Positions 54,813-62,835 of a DNA stretch of 64,000 nt are shown piece by piece. Made by a program: the position numbers and the translations under genes. The DNA lies in NCBI RefSeq assembly GCF_000379485.1, contig NZ_KB902315.1:63489-127488 (forward strand), written 5' to 3'. Within the stretch, counting starts at the first letter, position 1; each line of letters opens with the position of its first letter. Source of the DNA: Wenxinia marina DSM 24838 (GTDB lineage Bacteria > Pseudomonadota > Alphaproteobacteria > Rhodobacterales > Rhodobacteraceae). A model generated the notes under the pieces. The model was not told the origin of the DNA. It saw only the letters and a list, made by a program, of their open reading frames with translations, and did no database searches.

Positions 54813-55464
54813 TCGAGCGGTACGGGGTGTTGTTGCGGCACTCCTCCTGTCGGGTCTGTCGGCGTGCGTCGCCCCTGGACTGGGCAATCTCAGCCTCGAG
54901 ACGCTTCAGACGTCCCGCCAGTTCGTCATGACGCGCCTGTCGCTGGCTTGGGCCGCCCCGCGCGGTGCTCTGATCGCCATACAGCGCAGCCTCGGCACGG
55001 AGCAGGAGCAGCTGATCGGCCTGGTCAACGACACCACGCTCGAAGGCGACAACATCCTGTGGCTGCGGGCGCGTGTGCCCGACGGGCGCAGTCCCGGGGC
55101 CTTCCGCCTCGACGACTTCCTGTCCCGGACCGAGGGCGTCCCGTCCCCGTTCGCCAACGTCTCCGACGACGATCTGCGCCGCGCGACCGATACGCTGGGC
55201 ACCTATTTCTACCTCGTCTACCAGACCGGCGGGCAGACGAACTGCGTGCTGGCCTTCCGGCGGATCGACGGCGCGGAACGACTGCTGCCGCGCGGCACGA
55301 ACATCATGGAAGTGATGCTGCGCAACTGCGTTCTCGGCCCGGTGGAGCAGGCGCTGCTGCCGATCACCGACCGGCAGATCGGCGTCTCCGCGGTCGCGGC
55401 GGTCCAGACGGGCGAGGGCGGCAACCGCATGCTGTCTCCGCTGGCGGCGCCGGAGGTTCAATGA
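54805..55464 (+). CDS. BcsN-like lipoprotein of the cellulose operon
   Basis: A 219-aa predicted lipoprotein: the signal ends LSGLSAC, with lipidated Cys near residue 21. The body contains NILWLRARVPDGRSPGAFRLDDFL, a Cys pair (TNCVLAFRRIDGAERLLPRG and MLRNCVLGP) and an alternating C-terminus. Alphaproteobacterial cellulose operons often carry BcsN upstream of bcsA, and the Cys-containing NC-x-x-A-F segment resembles it. The match is by position and weak pattern. It overlaps the diguanylate cyclase gene by 8 bases and lies 25 bases before bcsA. Confidence 0.72.
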   Translation: MRSRAVRGVVAALLLSGLSACVAPGLGNLSLETLQTSRQFVMTRLSLAWAAPRGALIAIQRSLGTEQEQLIGLVNDTTLEGDNILWLRARVPDGRSPGAFRLDDFLSRTEGVPSPFANVSDDDLRRATDTLGTYFYLVYQTGGQTNCVLAFRRIDGAERLLPRGTNIMEVMLRNCVLGPVEQALLPITDRQIGVSAVAAVQTGEGGNRMLSPLAAPEVQ

Positions 55465-55489
55465 CCCCAGTCTGCGAGAGGCAGAGCGG

Positions 55490-57862
55490 GTGACCGCCGT
55501 CGTTCGTCGCCGCCGTCGCCGCGGCGTCCCGGAACTGCTCCTCTGGGTCCTCCTGGCGGTCGTCATCGCGGGCCTCGTCAGCGTTCCGCTGTCGACGAAC
55601 GGCCAGGGCTTCCTCAGCATCGTCGCCGTGGCCGTGGTGGCCTGTCTCAAGCCGTTCGCCCGGCTCCTCGTGGCGCGCTTCTTCCTGCTCGCCACGGCGA
55701 GCGTGCTGGTCCTGCGCTACTATCTGTGGCGGATCCTCGAGACGCTGCCCGACCCGGGCCTCACCGTGTCGTTCGTGGTCGCGATCATGCTGCTGGTGGT
55801 CGAGACCTACTCGATCATGGTGTTCTTCCTGAACGCCTTCATCGGCGCCGACCCGACCCGTCCGCCGTTCCCGCCCAAGGTCGACCCCGAGGATCTGCCG
55901 ACGGTCGACATCCTCGTTCCGTCCTACAACGAACCGGCCGAGATGCTGTCGGTCACCCTCGCGGCGGCCAAGAACATGATCTACCCGTCCGCCAAGCGGA
56001 CGGTCGTCCTGTGCGACGACGGCGGCACCGACCAGCGCTGCAACTCCTCCGATCCCGAACTCGCCGCCAGGGCGCGGGCCCGCCGCGCGGAGCTGCAGGC
56101 GCTGTGTGCCGAGCTCGGCGTGAAATACTCCACGCGCGCCAGGAACGAGCACGCCAAGGCCGGCAACATGAGCGCGGCGCTCGCCGACCTGAATGGCGAC
56201 CTCGTCGTCGTGTTCGACGCCGACCACGTGCCCAGCCGCGACTTCCTCGCCCGGACGGTGAACTACTTCGTGGCGGAGCCCGAGCTGTTCCTCGTCCAGA
56301 CGCCGCACTTCTTCATCAACAAGGACCCGATCCAGCGGAACCTCGAGCTCAGCGAGGCCTGCCCGCCCGAGAACGAGATGTTCTACAGCCTGATCCACCG
56401 CGGGCTGGACCGGTGGGGCGGCGCGTTCTTCTGCGGCTCCGCCGCGGTGCTGCGGCGCCGCGCCCTCGACAGCGTGGGCGGCTTCGCGGGCGAGACGATC
56501 ACCGAGGACGCGGAGACCGCGCTGGAGATCCACGCCTCGGGCTGGAAGAGCCTCTATCTCGACCGCGCTATGATCGCCGGCCTGCAGCCCGAGACCTTCG
56601 CCTCCTTCATCCAGCAGCGTGGCCGCTGGGCGGCGGGCATGATGCAGATGCTGCTGCTCAAGCGGCCGCTGACGCGGCGCGGCCTCAGCGTTCCGCAGCG
56701 GATCTGCTACATCAACTCGATGAGCTTCTGGCTCTTCCCGCTGATGCGGCTGTTCTACCTCTACGTTCCGCTGGTCTACCTGTTCTTCGGGATCGAGATC
56801 TTCGTCGCGACCTTCGACGAGGTCATCGCCTACATGCTGGGCTACCTGGCCGTCTCCTTCCTGGTGCAGAACGCGCTCTACGCCCGCTTCAGGTGGCCGC
56901 TGATCTCCGAGATCTACGAGGTGGCGCAGGCGCCCTATCTGGCCCTGGCGGTGCTGCGCACGGTCCTGCGGCCGCGCGGCGCCAAGTTCAACGTCACCGC
57001 CAAGGACGAGACGCTGAACCAGAACTACATCTCGCCGATGCACTGGCCGCTGACGATCCTGTTCCTGACGATGCTGGCCGGCCTCGTCGCGTTCGGCATC
57101 CGCTGGTACACCTTCCCCGGCGACCGGGCCGTCCTGTCCGTCGTCGGCGGCTGGGGCATATTCAACTTCATCCTCGTGGGCGTGGCCTGGCGCGCGGTCG
57201 CCGAGCGGCAGCAGCGCCGCGCCTCGCCCCGCGTCGCGATGGACGAGGAGGCGACCCTCTCGATCCCGGGCAGCGAGCACGCGGCGATCCCCGTGCGGAT
57301 CACCGACACCTCGACCAGCGGCGCCGGGGTGCTGGTGGAGGGCAACGCGCTGCCGGGCGGCGCGACGGTGGCCGCGCTCCGGGGCAAGACGGTGATCCTG
57401 ACACCGACCCTCGCCTCGAACCCGACGCTGTCCTCGCCGATCGCCGCGACCGTCGTGTCGATCAAGCCGGCGCAGGAGGGCCAGTCCCTCGGCGTGCTCT
57501 TCGACGCGCACCAGCCGATGAAGGTGCGCGAGACCGTCGCCTTCCTGATCTTCGGCGACAGCGAGAACTGGCGCAGCATCCGCCACTCGACCCGCCGGCC
57601 CAAGGGTCTGCTCGCCGGCCTCGCCTACGTGCTGGGGCTGTTCTTCCGGGGCATGCCGCTGGTCCTGCGCGAGTTCTGGCGCGAGCCCGCGCGCCGCCGC
57701 GACGTCCAGGTGAACCAGGTCGCGACGGAGAAGCCGGCGCACCTCCTCGCCTTCGGCGTGGATGTGGAGGAGAGAGAGCGCCTCGCGGCCGAAGAGGCCG
57801 AGGCCGAGGCCGCCGCGGAGGCCGCCGCCAAGGAGCGGCGCGACCTCGCCGAGGCGTCATGA
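55490..57862 (+). CDS. bcsA: Cellulose synthase catalytic subunit (UDP-forming)
   Basis: A 790-aa inner-membrane glucosyltransferase that polymerises UDP-glucose and extrudes the glucan. Catalytic motifs are CDDGG (Asp176-177), DAD (243-245), FFCGS (313-317), TED (Asp340) and QQRGRW (375-380). These lie within three residues of the numbering in R. sphaeroides BcsA (788 aa). The C-terminal PilZ domain has RASPR (RxxxR) and DTSTSGAG, so c-di-GMP activation is expected. About eight helices are present, and the C-terminal tail is charged. The start is GTG 55490. It overlaps bcsB by ATGA. Confidence 0.97.
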   Translation: MTAVVRRRRRRGVPELLLWVLLAVVIAGLVSVPLSTNGQGFLSIVAVAVVACLKPFARLLVARFFLLATASVLVLRYYLWRILETLPDPGLTVSFVVAIMLLVVETYSIMVFFLNAFIGADPTRPPFPPKVDPEDLPTVDILVPSYNEPAEMLSVTLAAAKNMIYPSAKRTVVLCDDGGTDQRCNSSDPELAARARARRAELQALCAELGVKYSTRARNEHAKAGNMSAALADLNGDLVVVFDADHVPSRDFLARTVNYFVAEPELFLVQTPHFFINKDPIQRNLELSEACPPENEMFYSLIHRGLDRWGGAFFCGSAAVLRRRALDSVGGFAGETITEDAETALEIHASGWKSLYLDRAMIAGLQPETFASFIQQRGRWAAGMMQMLLLKRPLTRRGLSVPQRICYINSMSFWLFPLMRLFYLYVPLVYLFFGIEIFVATFDEVIAYMLGYLAVSFLVQNALYARFRWPLISEIYEVAQAPYLALAVLRTVLRPRGAKFNVTAKDETLNQNYISPMHWPLTILFLTMLAGLVAFGIRWYTFPGDRAVLSVVGGWGIFNFILVGVAWRAVAERQQRRASPRVAMDEEATLSIPGSEHAAIPVRITDTSTSGAGVLVEGNALPGGATVAALRGKTVILTPTLASNPTLSSPIAATVVSIKPAQEGQSLGVLFDAHQPMKVRETVAFLIFGDSENWRSIRHSTRRPKGLLAGLAYVLGLFFRGMPLVLREFWREPARRRDVQVNQVATEKPAHLLAFGVDVEERERLAAEEAEAEAAAEAAAKERRDLAEAS

Positions 57863-60087
57863 TCCGCCGCTGGCTTCCACCGCTGCTCGTCGGGGCCGTC
57901 GTCATGTCCCCGGTCGCCCGTGCGCAGGAGACGGCGGACGAGCCGGTGATCGACCTCTCGCCGCTGCTCGGTCTCGAGGGCGTCCAGCCGACGGACGAGG
58001 CGGAGGATCCCGCCGCTCCGGCCGACGAGATCGACGCGGTCCTGCCGGACTACTCGCGCCGCGCTCCGGGCGACGCCGCCGCCGACGCAGCCGCCGGGGA
58101 GGAACCCGACGCGGCCGAAGCGCCGGAGCCCGAGCCTCAGGTCCTGTTCCCCGCCGTCGCCAACGGCGGCTTCGGCATCCAGCGGATGAGCGGCGAGCAC
58201 GCCCGGATGGAGCTGCGCGTGATCGTCCCGCCCGGTGCGGACGTCGAGGCGCTGACGGTCTCGTACCGCAACAGCATCAACGTCCTGACCGCGGAATCGC
58301 AGATCACCGCGATCCTGAACGGGGTCGAGATCGGCAGCTGGGCGCCCAACGCGTTCGCGGGGTTCGAGACCGTTTCGCTGCCGACCGACGAGCTGCGATC
58401 CGGCAGCAACGAACTGATCCTTCTCGGCGATCACCGCCACCGCATCTTCTGCGGCCCCGACGCCACGTTCGAGGTGTGGACAGAGGTGGACACCGCCGGC
58501 ACCGGCGTCACCCTCGATCTCGGCCAGCTGTCGGCCCAGAGCCAGAGCCTGGCCGACACGCTTCTCGCGCAGCTCTCGTCAGGCGGCGGCGTCCCGCTCG
58601 TCGCCGCCGGGACTCCCGACCCGGCGCTCGTCGCGGAACTGCGGCGCCGGATCGGCGGGCTGATGCCGGGCCTCCTGCCCGACCTGCCGGTGGAGAGCGC
58701 CTACACCCCCGCCGGCGAGACGCCGTCCCTCGCCCGCGTCGCCATCGTGCCCGATACCGAAGGGCCGCCGGTCGAGGTGCGCCGGACGCCGGAGGGGGGC
58801 CTCGTCCTCGTCGTCGAGGAAGGCGCCGAGCCGTCGGCCCTCGACACGTTCCTCCCGCTTCCCGAGGCTCGCACGGGTCCGACATTGGTCGATCCGGGCC
58901 AGCCCGCGAGCCTCGACGACCTCGGCTCCGGCGCCATCGAGATGCGCGAGCGCTACGAGCGGGTGGACGTGGATTTCCGCCTGCCCCGCGACTGGCTGCT
59001 GATGTCATCGCAGAAGGCGCAGATCGACCTGACCTACGGCTATGCGGCCGACCTTCCCGAAGGGTCGCTCCTGCTCGTCAAGGTCAACGACACGACCGTG
59101 CGCCTGCTGCCGCTCTTCGGCCAGGGGGGCGAGGTGCTGCCGACGCTGCCGATCGGCTTTCCGGCGCGGCTGCTGTCGCCGGGCATGAACCGCCTCAGCT
59201 TCGAGGCGGTGGTCCCGGGCGACCCGCCGGACCTGCCGTGCCCGCCGGTCGACGGCCCCATCTTGGCGATTTCCGGCGACAGCAGCCTCAGCGTGCCGCC
59301 CTCGCCCCGGATGCGGCGGATCGACATGGGGCCGACCCTGTACGAGCTGGGCTCGGGCACCATCGAGGCGGTGCCCGGCGTGGCGGAGAACAGCCGCGCC
59401 GCCGCCGTCGATGCCCGTCTCGCGACGTTGGCCACGCCGTATCGCCTGGATGCCGACGCCGGCGACGGCCCGGCGCCGAGCCTGGTGATCGCGGATCTCA
59501 CGAGGCTGGACGACGTGCCGCTGGGCGCGGTCGGCCTTGACCGGATGCGGCTGGAGACCGCCCTCGGGGTCGCGCGCCCCGATCTCGAGGAGGACATTGC
59601 CGAAGGCTCGACCGTGTGGTCGCTCTCGCGCCTGTCCGACGCGGCCCGGACTCTATGGCAGCGGATCGCGGGCATCGCCCGTCCCGGAGATCCGCCGCTC
59701 GACCGGTGGCTGTCGGACCGGCAGGGCACTGCCCTTCTCGTCATGCCGCGCCCGGACGTGCCGGAAGAGCTGGTCCTGATCCTCGGCCAGCGCGCCGATC
59801 CCGCCACCGTGGCCGCCGCGGTCGAGAAGGGGCGGACCGATCCCGACGGTCCTGGCGGCCAGGCCGCGCTCCTCAATGCGGACGGCACGTGGGAGACATG
59901 GCAGCCCGCCGGCGTCGCCCCGGTGCTGGAAGAGCCGCTGACCATCCGCAACGCGCGGATCGTCGCGGGCAACTACGCGTCGTGGTCGCCCTTCATCTAC
60001 GTCGCCCTTCTGACCGTTCTCGTTTCCATCTCGGTCCTTCTGGGCCTCATCTTCGTCGTCCGCACACGGGAGAGCCGCAACCGATGA
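57859..60087 (+). CDS. bcsB: Cellulose synthase periplasmic subunit BcsB
   Basis: A 742-aa periplasmic partner of BcsA, anchored by one C-terminal helix (FIYVALLTVLVSISVLLGLIFVV). The signal peptide ends PVARA. An acidic Pro/Ala-rich linker (about 25-90) precedes the alternating carbohydrate-binding and flavodoxin-like domains (GFGIQRMSGEHARMELRVIVPPGADVEALTVSYRNS; later LDLGQLSAQ). The final amphipathic interface helix and TM segment are needed for BcsA activity in R. sphaeroides. It overlaps bcsA and bcsZ by 4 nt each. Confidence 0.95.
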   Translation: MIRRWLPPLLVGAVVMSPVARAQETADEPVIDLSPLLGLEGVQPTDEAEDPAAPADEIDAVLPDYSRRAPGDAAADAAAGEEPDAAEAPEPEPQVLFPAVANGGFGIQRMSGEHARMELRVIVPPGADVEALTVSYRNSINVLTAESQITAILNGVEIGSWAPNAFAGFETVSLPTDELRSGSNELILLGDHRHRIFCGPDATFEVWTEVDTAGTGVTLDLGQLSAQSQSLADTLLAQLSSGGGVPLVAAGTPDPALVAELRRRIGGLMPGLLPDLPVESAYTPAGETPSLARVAIVPDTEGPPVEVRRTPEGGLVLVVEEGAEPSALDTFLPLPEARTGPTLVDPGQPASLDDLGSGAIEMRERYERVDVDFRLPRDWLLMSSQKAQIDLTYGYAADLPEGSLLLVKVNDTTVRLLPLFGQGGEVLPTLPIGFPARLLSPGMNRLSFEAVVPGDPPDLPCPPVDGPILAISGDSSLSVPPSPRMRRIDMGPTLYELGSGTIEAVPGVAENSRAAAVDARLATLATPYRLDADAGDGPAPSLVIADLTRLDDVPLGAVGLDRMRLETALGVARPDLEEDIAEGSTVWSLSRLSDAARTLWQRIAGIARPGDPPLDRWLSDRQGTALLVMPRPDVPEELVLILGQRADPATVAAAVEKGRTDPDGPGGQAALLNADGTWETWQPAGVAPVLEEPLTIRNARIVAGNYASWSPFIYVALLTVLVSISVLLGLIFVVRTRESRNR

Positions 60088-61157
60088 ACAGACGCAGGCT
60101 ACTTCAGTCGAGCTTCGGTGCAGTCGCGTCGCTGATGGCGGGCGGAGCGTTGGCGCAGGCCGGCCGCGGAACGCACCCCCTGACGGCAGCGTGGGAGGTC
60201 TGGAAGGCGGCCTACCTCGAGCCCGACGGCCGGGTGGTCGACAGACTGCAGCAGGGCGCCAGCCACTCCGAAAGCCAGGGCTACGGCCTGTTGCTCGCGG
60301 CCACGGTGGGGGACGAGGCGGCGTTCGACAGCATCAACGCCTGGACGATGTCGAACCTGAGGATGCGGCCCGACCACCTGTTCGCCTGGCGCTGGCTGCC
60401 GGACAGCGCGACCAACGTGCCCGACCGCAACAACGCCAGCGACGGCGATCTGTTCTACGCCTGGGGCCTGATCCGCGGCGCCGTCACCCTGCAGCGCCCC
60501 GAGCTGATCGACCGGGCGACCGACATCGCGACCGACCTCGCCGCGGCCTGTATCCAGCCGCATCCCGACGGCAGCGGCCGGCTCGTCTTCACCCCCGCGG
60601 CGGGCGGATTCCAGCGGGACGAGGGGCTGATCGTGAACCCTTCGTACATGATGCCGCTCGCGATGCGCGAGGTCGCGGCGTCGACCGGCGTCTCGGCCTT
60701 CGCCCGCTGCGCCGACGACAGCGTCCGCATCATCACCGACCTCGCCCAGGGCGGACTCGTGCCCGACTGGATCGAACTGCGGCCCGGCGGCGCCGTGCCG
60801 GCCGAGGGCATGTCGAACGAAAACGGGTACGAGGCGATGCGCGTGCCGCTGTTCCTCGTCTGGTCGGGCCAGCAGCAGCATCTCGCCGTCCGGCGCCAGT
60901 CGGCCGCCTACGCCGACGCCGACACCGCGCGTGGCGCCACGCCCACGGTCCTGGACCGAGGCACGGGAGTGGTATTGGAAACCAGCTCCGATCCGGGGTA
61001 TTCCGCACTCGCGGGGCTGTCGCTCTGCGTCACGTCAACGCGGGCCGGTGCCTTGATGCCGCGCTTCTCGACGCGGCAACCTTACTACCCGGCCACGCTG
61101 CACCTGATGACGCTGCTGGCCCAGTTCGAGGCGGTTTCGAGATGCGTTCCCATCTAG
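60084..61157 (+). CDS. bcsZ: Periplasmic endo-beta-1,4-glucanase, GH8
   Basis: A 357-aa family-8 glycoside hydrolase that trims or edits cellulose in the periplasm. It has an N-terminal signal with an RRR motif (MNRRRLLQSSFGAVASLMAGGALA), possibly Tat. Catalytic Glu is in GASHSESQGYGLLLA and Asp in NNASDGDLFYAWGLIRGA. It also has NPSYMMPLAMRE. The ATG overlaps the bcsB stop. The gene is a standard part of bcs operons. Confidence 0.94.
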   Translation: MNRRRLLQSSFGAVASLMAGGALAQAGRGTHPLTAAWEVWKAAYLEPDGRVVDRLQQGASHSESQGYGLLLAATVGDEAAFDSINAWTMSNLRMRPDHLFAWRWLPDSATNVPDRNNASDGDLFYAWGLIRGAVTLQRPELIDRATDIATDLAAACIQPHPDGSGRLVFTPAAGGFQRDEGLIVNPSYMMPLAMREVAASTGVSAFARCADDSVRIITDLAQGGLVPDWIELRPGGAVPAEGMSNENGYEAMRVPLFLVWSGQQQHLAVRRQSAAYADADTARGATPTVLDRGTGVVLETSSDPGYSALAGLSLCVTSTRAGALMPRFSTRQPYYPATLHLMTLLAQFEAVSRCVPI

Positions 61158-62686
61158 GCTTTGCCCGGCTGCCGGCCTTCTGCCTCGCGGCGTTCGTCGG
61201 CTTCGCCGCCCTTCCCGCCGCCGCGCAGGACGCCCCCACGGCCGAGGATCTTCGCGCGCTCGTCTTCTACATCGAGAACAACGAGACGGCCGCCATACAG
61301 GCAGAGCTGCGGCGCCTGAGGATCGAGTTTCCGGGCTGGACCCCGCCGGAAGATCTGTCCGAGCTGGGCGTGACGGCGCTGGCCCCCAACGTCGAGGTCG
61401 ATGACATCTACGCGGCGATCGCCCGCGGCGACGTGGCCGGCGCTCGCCGGCTGATCGACGAGACGCGGGCGCAGTTCCCGGGATGGACTCCGCCGCAGGA
61501 CATGCAGACGCTCCTCGCCACCGCCGACGCGTCGTCCCGGTTCGACGAGGCGATCGGAGCGCGCGATCCGGTCGCCGCCCTGCGGATCGCGGTCGACAAT
61601 CCCGAGCTGCTGCGCTGCAACCGGATCAACAACCCCTGGCGCCTGGCCGAGCTGCAGGAAGCGACGGGCAATCCCGCCGCCGCCCTCGCCACCTATCGCC
61701 AGATCATCGCCTCATGCTCGGCCGCCGACGACCTGATCGCGACGATCGAGAAGGCGAACTCCGTCGCCTCGACCGACCAGATCAACGCCCTGATCGCCAG
61801 CGCCACCGCGCGCAACCCGGCCGCGTCCGAGCGGCTGGAGCAGCTGCGCCGCCGCCTCCTCGCCGGTCGCGGCATCGCGATCCAGACCGAGCCGGATGCG
61901 CCGCGCGCCTCGACCGAGCCCGCCCCCGCGGCCACGCCCCGGCCGGTCCCGACCGCGCCGGCGGCGGCTCCGGCCCCCGCGCCCCGTGCGCCCGCGCCCG
62001 CCCCCGCGGCGGCCCCGGCCCCTGCGCCCCGCGCCCCCGCGCCCGCCCCGACCGCCGCGGCGCCGGTGGTCGCGGGCGTCGCGCCCGGCACGCCGGCGGT
62101 CAGCCCGCTGGCGTCCCTGAGCCTGCGCGGCGACGGCCGCCTCGCCCAGGTCCGCGCCGCGGCGGCGGCCGCCGACTTCCGCACCTGCGCCGCCCGGTCC
62201 ACCTCGCCCCAGTCGATCGAGGTGGCCTACGAGCGGGCCTGGTGCGTCTACAACCTCGAGCGCCCGCTGGAGGCGCTTGCCCTCTTCACCCTCGCCGCCA
62301 ACAGCAGCCTCGGCGGCACCGTCCGGCGCGACGCGCGCTACGGGATGGCCCTGTCCTACCTCAAGCGGAACATGACCGACGCCGCCTCCGAGATCGCGGC
62401 CTCGACCGACCTGACGCTCGACCAGCGCCGCACCGTGGAGGCCATCATCCTCGACCAGCGCGGCGTGCGGGCCTACCAGGAAGAGGACTACGACCGCGCG
62501 ATCGTCTACTTCGACGGTCTGGAAGAGCTCGAAGGCACGCTGCGCCGCGACCTCGCGATCCTGCGCGCCTATGCGTACCTCAATTCCGGCGATGTCCGCC
62601 GCGCGCGCGAGGAGTTCCAGCGCCTCGACAGCGAGCTGCGCACCGAAGACACCCGCGCCGGCCTGGCCGCCGCCCGGACCCAGTAG
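61142..62686 (+). CDS. Periplasmic TPR-like protein of the cellulose operon
   Basis: A 514-aa protein with signal peptide (ends PAAAQ). The N-terminal domain has a duplicated motif: FPGWTPPEDL (about 64-73) and FPGWTPPQDM (about 114-123), each after a helical LRRLRIE/RRLIDETRAQ. A tandem Ala/Pro linker (about 270-305) separates it from C-terminal TPR units (AYERAWCVYNLERPLEALALF; EEDYDRAIVYFDGLEELEG). It occupies the BcsC slot but lacks the C-terminal outer-membrane barrel. It probably scaffolds the periplasmic export path. It overlaps bcsZ by 16 bases. Confidence 0.82.
   Translation: MRSHLGFARLPAFCLAAFVGFAALPAAAQDAPTAEDLRALVFYIENNETAAIQAELRRLRIEFPGWTPPEDLSELGVTALAPNVEVDDIYAAIARGDVAGARRLIDETRAQFPGWTPPQDMQTLLATADASSRFDEAIGARDPVAALRIAVDNPELLRCNRINNPWRLAELQEATGNPAAALATYRQIIASCSAADDLIATIEKANSVASTDQINALIASATARNPAASERLEQLRRRLLAGRGIAIQTEPDAPRASTEPAPAATPRPVPTAPAAAPAPAPRAPAPAPAAAPAPAPRAPAPAPTAAAPVVAGVAPGTPAVSPLASLSLRGDGRLAQVRAAAAAADFRTCAARSTSPQSIEVAYERAWCVYNLERPLEALALFTLAANSSLGGTVRRDARYGMALSYLKRNMTDAASEIAASTDLTLDQRRTVEAIILDQRGVRAYQEEDYDRAIVYFDGLEELEGTLRRDLAILRAYAYLNSGDVRRAREEFQRLDSELRTEDTRAGLAAARTQ
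61960..62055 (+). repeat. Ala/Pro tandem repeat coding region
   Basis: Two near-identical ~42-base units encode AAPAPAPRAPAPAP twice in the linker of the TPR protein. It is a length-variable hinge typical of periplasm-spanning proteins. Confidence 0.7.
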
Positions 62687-62835
62687 CGGCCGCCTGCCCG
62701 GGTGGGAGACCGTACGGCGCGGGGGCGCAGCAAGGCCCTCGCCCGCGCTCGCGAAAATATCGTATCGTCGGCCCAAGGCTCCGGCCCCGGCCGGCGTCTC
62801 ATTTGACACCGATCCATTTTCCGGAGCTTTCGCCG

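Noticed and set aside
61900-62060. Possible minisatellite or CRISPR-like array
   Set aside because: The periodicity is in-frame Ala/Pro coding repeat inside the TPR protein, without spacers.
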